Shown one piece after another: positions 50,815 through 60,320 of a DNA stretch of 64,000 nt. Below the pieces are notes generated by a model. The model did no database searches and was not told where the DNA came from. It saw nothing but the letters and a program-made list of their open reading frames with translations. Position 1 is the stretch's first letter; the number at the start of each line of letters is the position of its first letter. The position numbers were made by a program, and so were the translations under genes. Source of the DNA: an uncultured Hyphomicrobiales bacterium (GTDB taxonomy: Bacteria; Pseudomonadota; Alphaproteobacteria; Rhizobiales; Beijerinckiaceae); NCBI GenBank assembly GCA_903861645.1, contig CAIOVE010000098.1, positions 62,001-126,000 on the forward strand, in the 5' to 3' direction.

Positions 50815-50960
50815 GGGAATTGTGTTCCTTCAAAAAACGGATGTTGTATTGACGACGATAACAGCTTGTCGAAAATGATACATCCGTCAATTGGGGAACA
50901 CGCCACGTCCCGCGCCACGCGGCGCGGTCACGCCGGCCTCATGCGTTTATTGGCGTTCCG

Positions 50961-51158
50961 TCAGCGCGCCAGACAAAAAGCGAGGGCGAGGGCGAGCCAG
51001 ATCGCGAGGCCGATGCAGACTCCAAGAAAAATACCCGAAAATCCGGAGTGCGCCTCGCGCCGGTCGTCGTCGCGAACGCTGGCGTCGACATAGCGCGTGG
51101 CGTTGGAGGAGCCCATGGGACCGGCGGATGAAAAAGCATTGAGCGAAAATTTTGTCAT
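50961..51158 (-). CDS. Possible small single-pass membrane protein
   Basis: 65 aa starting MTKFSLNAFSSAGPMGSS. A polar segment with DDDRREAHS is followed by one strong transmembrane helix (SGIFLGVCIGLAIWLALALAFCL) near the C-terminus. AGGCGA precedes the ATG. No family recognised. The upstream 156 nt (51159-51314) are A/T-rich and hold no gene I can see. The call rests on the helix and start context only. Confidence 0.4.
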   Translation of the reverse strand: MTKFSLNAFSSAGPMGSSNATRYVDASVRDDDRREAHSGFSGIFLGVCIGLAIWLALALAFCLAR

Positions 51159-51314
51159 TGTGGCGTCGCCTGCAATCACTGAAATCAAAAATAAATATGA
51201 CAAACTAAAAGTGCATTTCGGTAAAACCGACTGGATTATTGAATTCCGTTAACCCCCTTGTCAATGCGCCCCTTCATCGCGCCGAGGCGCCACCGACGCC
51301 TCGGCCTGGACGCC

Positions 51315-52358
51315 TCAGCGTCCCATCGCCTTGCGCACGCGTTCGACCACGGCCTTCGGGCTGGCGTACATGGCGGCGATGGTCTTTTGCAAATCCTCGC
51401 CGGACGTCGGCACGGCGTCGATGTTCATGCGATGCGCGTCCTCCTGCAACTCGGGGTCCGCGATTGTCTCGGCGAAGGCCTTGCGCAACGCCGCGACCCG
51501 TTCGGGCGCGACGCCGGCCGGCAGGATGAAGGGCCGGCTGAAGGCGTTCTGGGAGAGGAACATGGTCATCGCCGCCTTGTCCTCGTCGGTTTTCGCCAGC
51601 GACGTGATCAGCGGCACGCCGCGCGCGTTGAGCTCGGGATGGCCGACGACATCCTCCTGCGCGAAAACACGCGCGAACATGCCGCCTTTCAGCATGTCGG
51701 GATATTGCACCTTCACGGTCGACCAGCCGAGACCGCAGATGCCCTGCACCTCGCCCTTTTCAACCGCCAGCGTCACCTCGCGCGAGCCCTGATAGCCCGT
51801 GACGATGCGGTACTTCGCGCCAAGCAGACCCTTTTCGATCACCGGGAAATCCGACGTCGTGCTGCCGGGCGCGGTCGCGCCGATGATGATCTCCTTCGAC
51901 AGAACGTCGTCGAGTGTTTTCGTCGGCGCGTCGCCACGCACGAGGCACACCAGCACCTCCGCGTTGGCGTTGCCGAGATAGGCGAATTTCGTCGGATCGT
52001 AGCCGCGATGGTTCTCCGCCAGCAGCGGATCGATGATCACGCTGGGGAAGGTGATGCCCATGAAGGTTCCATCCTTCGGGGCGGTTGTCCACAGATTGTT
52101 GGCGACGACATTTCCGCCAGCGCCCGGCATGTTCGAAACGATGACCGTCGGATTGCCGGGAATGTGCTTGCCGAGATGCCGCGAAACGAGGCGGCCGTAG
52201 GTGTCGAGACCGCCGCCGGCCGAGGAGCCGATGCCGATCGTCACGGTCTTGTCCTTGTAGAAACGCGCCAGCGTGTCGGCGTCCTGGGCGACCGCTGGCG
52301 CGGCCATGCCGGCGAGGGCGCATAGCGCGAGAACAAGCGAGGGGCGCGAAACAGGCAT
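51315..52358 (-). CDS. Bug-like periplasmic binding protein
   Basis: 347 aa. The Sec signal MPVSRPSLVLALCALAGMAAPAVA is followed by VTIGIGSSAGGGLDTYGRLVSRHLGKHIPGNP and IVSNMPGAGGNVVANNL. It belongs to the same diverged Bug subgroup as the protein at 42779-43813, sharing the GRLVSRHLGKHIPGNP-type block and an FxRPFxxPxGVAPER segment. There is no permease next to it. It is divergent from the dihydroxyphthalate-decarboxylase-like gene. Confidence 0.85.
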   Translation of the reverse strand: MPVSRPSLVLALCALAGMAAPAVAQDADTLARFYKDKTVTIGIGSSAGGGLDTYGRLVSRHLGKHIPGNPTVIVSNMPGAGGNVVANNLWTTAPKDGTFMGITFPSVIIDPLLAENHRGYDPTKFAYLGNANAEVLVCLVRGDAPTKTLDDVLSKEIIIGATAPGSTTSDFPVIEKGLLGAKYRIVTGYQGSREVTLAVEKGEVQGICGLGWSTVKVQYPDMLKGGMFARVFAQEDVVGHPELNARGVPLITSLAKTDEDKAAMTMFLSQNAFSRPFILPAGVAPERVAALRKAFAETIADPELQEDAHRMNIDAVPTSGEDLQKTIAAMYASPKAVVERVRKAMGR

Positions 52359-52569
52359 TTCCAATCCTTTGAAGCGGGCGATCGGATTTCTCGGCGATCG
52401 TGATTGACGGTTCAATATATCAGGAATGGCGCGAGGGCGAGGGCCGCTGGCGCGACAAAATGGGCGCGTCGCCGTCGCCGACAGTGGCGCGCCGGGCGAA
52501 TTTATAGGACATTGAATGCGAGGGAGGCGCGCGGCCTCGACGCCGCCGCGCTCGGCGAAAGGACAGAAA

Positions 52570-53553
52570 ATGAGCCCGCCCAGAATATCGTTTGGATGCA
52601 CCGTTTACGATCGCATGTTGCCGCTTTACCTGCGCGAGGTCGAGGTCAAGGGTTTCGAGCTTGATTTTCAGGGCTCGCACGGCGTGCGCGGCGTGCGCGC
52701 CATATTCGACGCCATGGGCGCGGGCAAGGGTTTCGACGTCTCGGAAATGTCCAGTTCGGAATACATTTCCGGGCGCATGCAGGGCGATCGGCGCTTTGTC
52801 GCCATTCCCGTCTTTCCGTCGCGCGTGTTTCGTTCGAGCTACACATTCATCAACGCCGATCGCATTCGCCATCCGCGCGATCTTCAGGGCGAGCGCATTG
52901 GCGTGCCGCTGTTCACCATGACCGCGGCTGTCTTCGCGCGCGGCCATCTGAGCGACGAATATGGCGTGGATTTCTCCGACTGCGTTTGGGTGCAGGGCTC
53001 GATGTTCGACGGCGGCTCGCATGGCAATCCATCCGCCCCGCCACTGGCGCGCCCGACGCAAATCGAGATCAACCACTCGGGCAAATCGCTCAGCGCGCTG
53101 CTGGCCGAGGGCGCCATTGACGCGACGCTTGGCGCGCTGATCCCCGACACCTACGGCAAGCAACGCCACGTGCAGCGGTTATTTCCCGATTACCGTCAGG
53201 TGGAGCTGCAATATTTCAAGCGCTCGGGCGTTTTCCCAATCATGCATCTCATTGTCATCAAGCGCGAGGTCCACGAGCGCCATCCCGAACTCGCGCGCGC
53301 CCTGTTTGACGCGTTCAACGCCTCCAAGAACATCGCGCTGGAGCGCATGATGGATGTCGGCAGCCTTCAATACATGGTGCCGTGGCTGACGCAGGACACG
53401 GACGAGATCAAGGAAGTCTTCGGCGGCGATCCCTGGCCCTACGGGCTCGAAGCCAACCGCCCGACGCTCGAGGCCTTGACCCGTTACCTGCATGAACAGG
53501 GGCTCACGGCCACGAAGGCGTCCGTGGACGACCTGTTCCTGCCGGTCGGCTAG
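52570..53553 (+). CDS. 4,5-dihydroxyphthalate-decarboxylase-like protein (periplasmic-binding fold)
   Basis: 327 aa with no signal peptide. The start MSPPRISFGCTVYDRMLPLYLREVEVKG, the SSEYISGRM block and the C-terminal DPWPYGLEANRPTLEALTRYLHEQGL match the family of Pseudomonas Pht5, which removes CO2 from 4,5-dihydroxyphthalate. The fold is the same as NMT1-like binding proteins, so assignment as an enzyme rather than a cytosolic binding protein is by family only. An MFS transporter follows 14 nt downstream and may export or import the same compound. Confidence 0.78.
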   Translation: MSPPRISFGCTVYDRMLPLYLREVEVKGFELDFQGSHGVRGVRAIFDAMGAGKGFDVSEMSSSEYISGRMQGDRRFVAIPVFPSRVFRSSYTFINADRIRHPRDLQGERIGVPLFTMTAAVFARGHLSDEYGVDFSDCVWVQGSMFDGGSHGNPSAPPLARPTQIEINHSGKSLSALLAEGAIDATLGALIPDTYGKQRHVQRLFPDYRQVELQYFKRSGVFPIMHLIVIKREVHERHPELARALFDAFNASKNIALERMMDVGSLQYMVPWLTQDTDEIKEVFGGDPWPYGLEANRPTLEALTRYLHEQGLTATKASVDDLFLPVG

Positions 53554-53567
53554 CGTGGCTCGCGGCC

Positions 53568-54827
53568 ATGACCGACGGCGCGCCGAAGCCAGAAAGCGCC
53601 TTCAGGTCGTCGGTCAATCTGCTGTTCACGCGACGGTTTGGCGTGTTCTGTCTCGCCAGCCTGCTGTCGAACCTGGGCACGTGGGCGCAGCAGGTGGCGC
53701 AGCCGTGGTTGCTGCTGAGTCTCGGCGCCTCGTCGATGTTGCTGGGCCTCGACGCCTTCGCCATGGGCGCCCCCGTGTGGCTGCTGACGCTGGTGGGCGG
53801 CGCCCTGGCCGATCGCGGCGATCGTCGCCGCGTCATCGCGTCTTTCCAGTCGATCCAGATGCTGTGCCCGATCGCGCTCGTGGCGCTTATATTGTTCGGC
53901 GTCATTCAATCGTGGATGGTTGTCGCCTTGTCCGTCGTGGTTGGCGTGACCGACGCGCTGTCGATGCCATCGTTTCAGACCATCGCGCCGACGATCGTCG
54001 ATCCCGATCAGTTGCCCTCGGCGCTCGCGTTGAACGCGACGCAATTCAATCTGTCGCGCATCCTCGGGCCGGCGCTCGCGGGCGTTTTGATGGCAAGCCT
54101 TGGCGCCGTGGGTTGCTTCGCGTTGAACGCGGCCTCCTACGCGCCGTTCATTCTCGTCGCGCTGTGGATATTGCCGGCGCGAACGCAAGCGGCAACGCCC
54201 GCGAACGCCGCGGTCCGTTGGGCGATTCTCGCGGGCTTGCGCGATGTCTACGCCGCGCCGCGTTTGCGAGCGACGATTTTCATGGTCTTCGCCACGAGCC
54301 TCTTGTGCGGCCCGCTCATTACCTTCGCGCCGGTGCTCGTGCGCGACGCCTTTCAGGGCGACGTCACCCATTTCAGCCTGATGATCGGGGTCTTTGGCGC
54401 TGGCGGGCTGCTGGGAGCGATCGCGTTGCTGGGCGTCGCGCCCGGGCGCGACCGTCGCTGGCTTTGCGTCGGCGCGGCGGCTTCCCACGCGACCGTTCTG
54501 GGTTTCGTCGCCATTGATCCGTGGCTTTGGGCGCTCCCCATCCTTCTCATGCTCTCCGGTTTTTCGATGACCATCGCCAACACCTCGGCGAACACGTTCC
54601 TGCAATCGACGTCGTCGCCCGGTCTGCGAGGTCACACAGTCAGCGTTTACATGCTGTCGATGCGCGGTGGTGTTTCCATTGGCAGCCTGATCACGGGCCT
54701 GTCGGTGCACGCTATTGGCGTGCGCCACGCGCTGCTGATCAACGCCGCGCTGGCGTTGATCGCCGTCGCCGCCGTCGGGCGCTTCTGGTTGCGCGCGCCC
54801 GCCGCCGGGTCCGCGCCGGCTATTTGA
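53568..54827 (+). CDS. MFS transporter (MFS_3/EntS-like)
   Basis: 419 aa with about twelve hydrophobic helices. The segments FCLASLLSNLGTWAQQVAQPWLLLSLG and LADRGDRRRVIA (loop 2-3) are typical of the MFS_3 subgroup that includes enterobactin exporters. The substrate is unknown; co-transcription with the decarboxylase-like gene 14 nt upstream suggests an aromatic acid or its product. Its end overlaps the end of the next minus-strand gene by 8 nt. Confidence 0.87.
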   Translation: MTDGAPKPESAFRSSVNLLFTRRFGVFCLASLLSNLGTWAQQVAQPWLLLSLGASSMLLGLDAFAMGAPVWLLTLVGGALADRGDRRRVIASFQSIQMLCPIALVALILFGVIQSWMVVALSVVVGVTDALSMPSFQTIAPTIVDPDQLPSALALNATQFNLSRILGPALAGVLMASLGAVGCFALNAASYAPFILVALWILPARTQAATPANAAVRWAILAGLRDVYAAPRLRATIFMVFATSLLCGPLITFAPVLVRDAFQGDVTHFSLMIGVFGAGGLLGAIALLGVAPGRDRRWLCVGAAASHATVLGFVAIDPWLWALPILLMLSGFSMTIANTSANTFLQSTSSPGLRGHTVSVYMLSMRGGVSIGSLITGLSVHAIGVRHALLINAALALIAVAAVGRFWLRAPAAGSAPAI

Positions 54828-55830
54828 CCGACTGCGCCGCCTTCGCGACAAAGCGGCCGTCGAAGGTTGTCGCGAGGTCGACCTTGGCGTCCTTCAACTC
54901 GGGATCGAACTTGGTCAGCATGTCATTGGTCGATTGCATGCCGGCGGGATCGAGCACGCCCGTCAGCGAATAGGACGGCTTCGATTTCGTCGCCGCGAGC
55001 ATGTAGAGCGACTTGTCGCCCAGCAGATATTCCTCCGGCACGGTGGCGGCGATGTCCTCGGCGCTGGCCGACTTCAACCATTGCAGCGTTTTGTAAAAGG
55101 CTTTGGTCAACGCCTGCACCGTGTTTGGATTGGCGTCGATGAAGCTTTTCCTCATGTAGAGAACCGCGGCGGGATTGGACCCGCCAAACAGCGCGCGCGT
55201 GCCTTCCTCGGTGCGCGTGTCGATGACGACATTCACCTCGCCCGCGCGCTCCAGGAAGGAGATCACGGGTTCGAGATGCGAGATCGCGTCGATCTCGCCC
55301 TTCTGGATCGCGGCGAGCGCCGATTGCGCGCTGCCGATACCGATATAGGAGGCGTCCGATGGCGCGAGGCCGGCCTTCGCCATGACGAAGTTCATCAGCA
55401 TGTTGGTGGAGGAGCCCGGCGCGGTGACGCCGATCTTCATACCCTTGAAATCGGCGGGGCCGGACCACTTGCGGTCCTTCTTCACGCCAACGCCGATGCC
55501 GGGAAAGCGGCCGAGCTCGATGACCGCGCGGATGTCCTGCCCCTTCGCCTGCATGCGGATGGTGTGTTCATAGGCGCCCGTGACCACGTCGACGGAGCCG
55601 CCGACCAGCGCCTGCAACGACTTGGCGCCGCCGGCGAAATCGGTGATCTCGACGTCGAGCCCCTGTTCCTTGAAGAAGCCCTTCCGCTCGGCGATCGTCA
55701 GCGGCAGATAGTAGAGCAGGGCCTTGCCGCCGACGCCCAGCGCGATGTTCTTCTTCTCGGGCGCCTGCGCGAAGGCGCTGGCCGAGGCGAGCAGCGCGGC
55801 GAGCGCCGCGGCGAACTTGATCAATCGCAT
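54820..55830 (-). CDS. NitT/TauT (NMT1-like) ABC substrate-binding protein
   Basis: 336 aa. The Sec signal MRLIKFAAALAALLASASAFA is followed by YYLPLTIAERKGFFKEQGLDVEITDFAGGAKSLQALVGGSVDVV, the family core. It is less similar to the tandem triplet than those are to each other. It is the last gene of a minus-strand run with an amidohydrolase, a hydrolase and a MetE-like gene (23 nt from the last). No permease or ATPase is adjacent. Confidence 0.87.
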   Translation of the reverse strand: MRLIKFAAALAALLASASAFAQAPEKKNIALGVGGKALLYYLPLTIAERKGFFKEQGLDVEITDFAGGAKSLQALVGGSVDVVTGAYEHTIRMQAKGQDIRAVIELGRFPGIGVGVKKDRKWSGPADFKGMKIGVTAPGSSTNMLMNFVMAKAGLAPSDASYIGIGSAQSALAAIQKGEIDAISHLEPVISFLERAGEVNVVIDTRTEEGTRALFGGSNPAAVLYMRKSFIDANPNTVQALTKAFYKTLQWLKSASAEDIAATVPEEYLLGDKSLYMLAATKSKPSYSLTGVLDPAGMQSTNDMLTKFDPELKDAKVDLATTFDGRFVAKAAQSVK

Positions 55831-55853
55831 GTTTCCCTCCCCACGCACGCGGC

Positions 55854-56978
55854 TCAGACCGCGCTTCCCCAGACTTCCGTCGCCGTTTCGACGATCAGTT
55901 CGAGCTTGCGGCGCTCGATATCCTCGGTGATCTTGTTGCCGCCGCTGGTGCTGGCGAAGCCGCATTGCGGCGACAGGCACAACTGATCGAGCGCGATGTA
56001 TTTCGTCGCCTCGTCGATCCGGCGCTTGAGATCGTCCTTGGTCTCCATCGTCGCGAGCTTGGAGCTGACGAGGCCCAGCACGACCTTCTTGCCCTTGGGC
56101 ACGTAGCGCAGCGGCGCGAAGCCGCCGGAGCGCTCGTCGTCGAATTCGAGGAAGAAACCGTCGACGTCGACGATGTTGAACACCGCTTCCGCGACGGGAT
56201 CGTAGCCGCCCGACGCCATCCACATGCTCTCGTGGTTGCCTCGGCAGGTGTGCATGGTGACGGTCAGATGTTCGGGCCTGCCGGCGATCAGCGAATTGAT
56301 GACGCGCGCGTAGAACTCGGGCAGCTTCTCCGGATCCTCGCCGTCGTTCGCCACCTGCTTGCGGATGTCCGCGTCGCAGAGATTGGCGAAGGAGACGTCG
56401 TCGATCTGGATATATTCCGCGCCCGCCTTTACGAGATCGGCGATTTCCGCCCGGTATCCCGTCGCGACATCGGCCCAGAACTCGGCCATGTCGGGATAGG
56501 CCTTTTCGTCGACGACCTTGCGACCGCCGCGCATGTGCAGATAGGTCGCCGCCGGCATGCAGAACTTCGCGACCTTCTTCGTTACCGATTTCAGATACTG
56601 GAAATGGTCGAGCATGATCGGCTTCGAGCGCCGCACCTTGTCGTTCACGACCAGCATGGAACGGGTCTCCGCCGTGGAGCCGTCCTTGCCCTGAAATTTC
56701 GCCGCGTATTGCGAATGGGTCGCGACCACGCCGTCGAAGCCGGTGAGGAAATCCGTGTGCCACATCGCGCGCCGGAACTCGCCGTCGGTGATCGACGTGA
56801 GCCCGGCGGACTCCTGTAGTTTGACAACGTCCGCGATGCAGCGATCCTCGATCGCGCGCAACGCCTCGCGGGTGATCTCGCCCTTTTGCGCCTTAAAGCG
56901 CGCCTGCTTTAACTCATCCGGGCGCAGCAGGCTGCCGACGTGGTCGGCGCGATAGGGTCCCTTGGCCATGCGATCCAA
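55854..56978 (-). CDS. MetE C-terminal-domain-like methyltransferase family protein
   Basis: 374 aa, with AAGGA 5 nt before the first ATG; another ATG is three codons in. It has YRADHVGSLLRP at the N-terminus, the zinc ligands MHTCRGNHES and SPQCGFAS, and a central VTMHTCRGN block. It parallels the protein at 45658-46764 but is not a recent copy. It starts 3 nt after the hydrolase stop, so the two are coupled. The likely role is methyl or alkyl transfer in a catabolic pathway; this is inference. Confidence 0.82.
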   Translation of the reverse strand: MDRMAKGPYRADHVGSLLRPDELKQARFKAQKGEITREALRAIEDRCIADVVKLQESAGLTSITDGEFRRAMWHTDFLTGFDGVVATHSQYAAKFQGKDGSTAETRSMLVVNDKVRRSKPIMLDHFQYLKSVTKKVAKFCMPAATYLHMRGGRKVVDEKAYPDMAEFWADVATGYRAEIADLVKAGAEYIQIDDVSFANLCDADIRKQVANDGEDPEKLPEFYARVINSLIAGRPEHLTVTMHTCRGNHESMWMASGGYDPVAEAVFNIVDVDGFFLEFDDERSGGFAPLRYVPKGKKVVLGLVSSKLATMETKDDLKRRIDEATKYIALDQLCLSPQCGFASTSGGNKITEDIERRKLELIVETATEVWGSAV

Positions 56979-56981
56979 TCC

Positions 56982-57683
56982 TTACCAATGCATCCAGCGG
57001 CGCAGCGCGTCGGTGAGAACATCGGGCTGCTCGACGGGCGTGAAATGTCCACTGTCCTCGATGATCTCCAGCTTCGCGCCGGGGATCATCGCGGCGAAAG
57101 CCTCGTGGCTGGGCACATCGCTCCATTCGTCCTGCTGGCCAACGGCGACAAGCGTCGGGCACCTGAAGCCCGACAACAGGGGCCGCGCGTCGGGGCGGCC
57201 GAGCAGGGCGCGGATTTGACCCGCGAAAATGTCGGGCGTCGCGCGGCACACCATGTCCGTCAGCGGTCCGACGATGGCCGGGTCGGCGCGATGCGCCGCG
57301 TTGAGCATCGGCGGCAGCCAGACGTCGCAAAGCGCCTTCATGCCCTTCTCGTAGGCGAGATCGACCAGCGTTTGACGTTTCTCGGCCTCGCCCGGCGCGG
57401 CGGGCGTCACGGCCGTGTCCAGCAGGCAGACGCGCTCGACGCGCTCGGGCGCCAGCGCCATGATGCGCAGCAGCGCGCGGCCGCCCATCGAGAAGCCGCA
57501 GGCCGAAAACTTCTCGGGCGCGTGCGCCAGCACCTTTTCTGCCATGGCCGTCATGGAATCGAGGCCGAAGAAGTCGAGCACGCGGACGTCGAATTCATCC
57601 GACAACGCGACGCGCTGCTTCTCGAACGTGTAGGCGTCGCACAGCAGGCCAGGCAGCAGATAAAGAACGGGGCGGGTGGTCAT
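56982..57683 (-). CDS. Alpha/beta hydrolase
   Basis: 233 aa. The nucleophile elbow GFSMGG holds the catalytic Ser near residue 65, an Asp (VGQQDEW) lies near 188, and a His (DSGHFTP) near 212. LYLLPGLLCD at the N-terminus is the oxyanion strand. It probably hydrolyses an ester or C-C bond in the same pathway as the amidohydrolase gene 21 nt upstream. The substrate is unknown. Confidence 0.88.
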   Translation of the reverse strand: MTTRPVLYLLPGLLCDAYTFEKQRVALSDEFDVRVLDFFGLDSMTAMAEKVLAHAPEKFSACGFSMGGRALLRIMALAPERVERVCLLDTAVTPAAPGEAEKRQTLVDLAYEKGMKALCDVWLPPMLNAAHRADPAIVGPLTDMVCRATPDIFAGQIRALLGRPDARPLLSGFRCPTLVAVGQQDEWSDVPSHEAFAAMIPGAKLEIIEDSGHFTPVEQPDVLTDALRRWMHW

Positions 57684-57704
57684 GTCGGACTGTTTCCTCG
57701 GCGG

Positions 57705-58664
57705 TCAGAGCTTGAGCAGGCGCGTCGCGTTGCCCGACAGCATCTTGGTCATGTCATCGCGCGAAATCTGCAGGGTCTTCAGCCAGTCCATGCCCGGCTT
57801 GTTGGACACGAAGGGCCAGTCGATCGCGAAGATGATGTGATCCATGCCCATTTCCATCATCGAGGTGACAAGCGCCGGCGTCGAGAAATGGCCTGACGTG
57901 GTGATGTAAAAGTTCTTGCAGAACGTGCCGCGGAAATCCATCGGCTTGGCGCCGGGACGGCGCAGCGCCTGATCGATGCGCCAGAGCTGGTAGGGCAGGG
58001 TCTCGCCGAAATGGCCGAGGATCACCTTGAAGTTCGGGTGTTTCTCGAACAGGCGCGAAAGGATCAGCCGGATCGCCTGCGTGGCCGTTTCGACGGTGTA
58101 GCCCCAGGCCGCGCGCACGACCTGCGGAAAGTCGGCCGCGTATTTGTCGTAATAGAGCGCGGAAACGTCCTTGTTGGGGAACGAGGGGTGGAAATAGACC
58201 GGCACGTCGAGCTTTTCGGCGACCTCGTAGATGCACCAGAACCGCTCGTCGTCATGAAACACGCCATTGGTCATGCCGTGGATCATGGCGCCCTTGAAAC
58301 CGAGCTGCGTGACCGCGCGCTCAAGCTCGCGGGCCGCTTCCTCCGGCGCCTCGGTCGGGATGCAGGCGAAGGCGGCGAAGCGGGTGGGGTGTTTGGCGAC
58401 CGCCTCGGCCAGCCGGTTGTTGGCGCCGCGCGCGATGGCGGCGGCGATGCTGGCGTCGAGTTTCTGCGCGCCCGGCGCGCCAAGCGACAGCACCTGCATG
58501 TCCACGCCGGATTCGTCCATTTCCTTCAGGCGCAATTCGCCGAGATCGTATAGCCGCGCCAGCAGCGAGTCGCCGCGGATGCCCTCTTGCCCGGAGACAT
58601 GGCTGAACAATTCGCGGTCCCAGTAATGTTCCTCGATGGCGATGACGGGGATATTGTTGAACAC
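57705..58664 (-). CDS. Amidohydrolase-superfamily decarboxylase (gamma-resorcylate/ACMSD-like)
   Basis: 319 aa from a GTG at 58664, which has GGGAGG upstream; the longer open frame is not family-like. The metal-binding EEH near residue 12, FHPSFPN (His near 155), GHFGE (His near 207) and IFAIDWPFVS (Asp near 277) match 2,6-dihydroxybenzoate and aminocarboxymuconate-semialdehyde decarboxylases, including the close VVRAAWGYTVETATQAIRL region. It likely decarboxylates an aromatic acid with Zn or Mn. It leads the four-gene minus-strand run. Confidence 0.83.
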   Translation of the reverse strand: MFNNIPVIAIEEHYWDRELFSHVSGQEGIRGDSLLARLYDLGELRLKEMDESGVDMQVLSLGAPGAQKLDASIAAAIARGANNRLAEAVAKHPTRFAAFACIPTEAPEEAARELERAVTQLGFKGAMIHGMTNGVFHDDERFWCIYEVAEKLDVPVYFHPSFPNKDVSALYYDKYAADFPQVVRAAWGYTVETATQAIRLILSRLFEKHPNFKVILGHFGETLPYQLWRIDQALRRPGAKPMDFRGTFCKNFYITTSGHFSTPALVTSMMEMGMDHIIFAIDWPFVSNKPGMDWLKTLQISRDDMTKMLSGNATRLLKL

Positions 58665-58832
58665 TGGGGAGCCTCCCGCTCGGTGGATTGCGTATCGCCG
58701 ACTTATACGCGTGGCTGCCGCGTCCTCCAATGGAAAACGGCGCCGCCGCCGAGCCAGATTGACAGGGCCGCCGACCGACGCCTAGCGTGCGGCCAAGCGC
58801 CCGCCGACGCGGCGCGCGACAAGGGACGGGAA

Positions 58833-59909
58833 ATGCGGTTTGGCATCTGGTCGCCGACCAATCCACGCGACGGCGTGTCGATGGTCGAGCTCTATCGCCA
58901 GCAGGTCGAGGAAGTGGTTGTCGCCGAGGAATGCGGCTTCGATCACTACTGGTTCTATGAGCATCACGTCTCGCCCTCCGGCCCCATGCCCTCGCCCAAC
59001 CTGATGATCGCCGCGGCCGGCGAGCGCACCAGCCGCATTCGTCTCGGCACGATGGTCAACATCCTGCCCTATCGGCATCCGCTGATCGCCGCCGAGGAGG
59101 CGGCGATGCTCGACACGCTGACGAACGGGCGTCTCGACTGGGGCGTCGGGCGTGGGCTCAAGCCCATCGAATTCGAGGCTTTCTGTCTTTCTCAGGCGAA
59201 GTCGCGCGAGGCTTTTCTGGAGCATGTGGAGGTGCTGCGGCGTGTCTGGGCCGACGAGAATTTCGAATTTCACGGCCAGCACTTCCACATCAACAAGCAA
59301 TCGCCGCTGTGCCCGCCCGTCGTGCAGCGCCCGCACCCGCCGCTCTATGTCAGCGCGCAGAGCGAGGAATCGCTGCGTTGGGCGGCGGAAAACGACGTCT
59401 ATTTCTGCCAGATCGACGCGTTGATCGAGGAGGCGCGGCTCGATGGCGATTTCTATCGCGCCATCCAGACCGCCAACGGCGCGCCGCCGCGCGCCCGCCA
59501 GATCATCACGCGCGAGGTCTACGTGGCGCCGACCATGGAGATCGCCCGCGAGGAATCGCGCGAATGGCTGCTGCGCTACTGGCAGTTGTGGCGGCGTTAC
59601 GCCCAGTTGACCCATCAGGGCCAGATGCCGCTCGAATACCAGAAATGGCGCGAGCGCGCGCCCATGCTCGCCGACATGAGTTTCGACGAACTCAACGAGC
59701 GTGGCCTGATCATGGTCGGAACGCCCGAGCATGTCGCCGCGCGCATGATCGAGCACATGGAAGGTCTCGACCTCGCCGCCATGGCTTGCGTGTTCAAGTT
59801 TGGCGGCATGCCCTATGACATGGTGCTGCGCTCGATGCGCCTCTTCGCCAGCGAGGTGATGCCCGTCGTCAAGGCCGCCATGCGGCCGGAGCTGCGCGGC
59901 GCCGCCTGA
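58833..59909 (+). CDS. LLM-class flavin-dependent oxidoreductase
   Basis: 358 aa luciferase-like fold. FGIWSPTNPRDG, then HYWFYEHHVSPSG, TSRIRLGTMVNILPYRHPLIAAEEAAMLDTLTNGR and PLYVSAQSEES are family blocks. It needs reduced FMN from a separate reductase, not found here. It is divergent from the amidohydrolase operon across 168 nt; the shared promoter region suggests joint control. A VOC protein follows 29 nt later. Confidence 0.86.
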   Translation: MRFGIWSPTNPRDGVSMVELYRQQVEEVVVAEECGFDHYWFYEHHVSPSGPMPSPNLMIAAAGERTSRIRLGTMVNILPYRHPLIAAEEAAMLDTLTNGRLDWGVGRGLKPIEFEAFCLSQAKSREAFLEHVEVLRRVWADENFEFHGQHFHINKQSPLCPPVVQRPHPPLYVSAQSEESLRWAAENDVYFCQIDALIEEARLDGDFYRAIQTANGAPPRARQIITREVYVAPTMEIAREESREWLLRYWQLWRRYAQLTHQGQMPLEYQKWRERAPMLADMSFDELNERGLIMVGTPEHVAARMIEHMEGLDLAAMACVFKFGGMPYDMVLRSMRLFASEVMPVVKAAMRPELRGAA

Positions 59910-59938
59910 AGCCTTCAACGAAAACCGGAGCAAACCCC

Positions 59939-60292
59939 ATGCTGAAACGCGTGCAAAGCGTCTATTACACGGTCAAGGACATGAATCGCGCGGTGGACTT
60001 CTACCAGAATGTCTTTGGCATGAAGCTGAAGTTCCGCGACGGCGACAAATGGGCCCAGTTCGATGGCGGCAACGTCAGCGTCGCGCTCAGCTCGCCCGAG
60101 GAATCCGCCAGCATGGAAGGCGGCGCCGTCGTCGCGCTCGAGGTCGACAACATGGCCGACTACGAGGCGAAGCTGAAAGCCGCCGGCGCCGTCGTCATCC
60201 AGCGCCGCGACATGGGTTCGCACGGCTCCGTCGTCGCCTTCCGCGACACCGAGGGCAACATCGTCCAATTGTTCGCCAAGGCGGCGCCTTGA
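59939..60292 (+). CDS. Glyoxalase/VOC-family protein
   Basis: 117 aa. One betaalphabetabetabeta pair: VQSVYYTVKDMNRAVDFYQNVFG at the start and VVAFRDTEGNIVQLF at the end, where the Glu/Asp ligand positions of VOC metal sites fall. It may be a ring-opening dioxygenase, a glyoxalase-like lyase or a binding protein. It lies in the catabolic block after the LLM gene. Confidence 0.85.
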   Translation: MLKRVQSVYYTVKDMNRAVDFYQNVFGMKLKFRDGDKWAQFDGGNVSVALSSPEESASMEGGAVVALEVDNMADYEAKLKAAGAVVIQRRDMGSHGSVVAFRDTEGNIVQLFAKAAP

Positions 60293-60320
60293 TCGACGCA
60301 AGCGCGGATCGCCCGACGTC

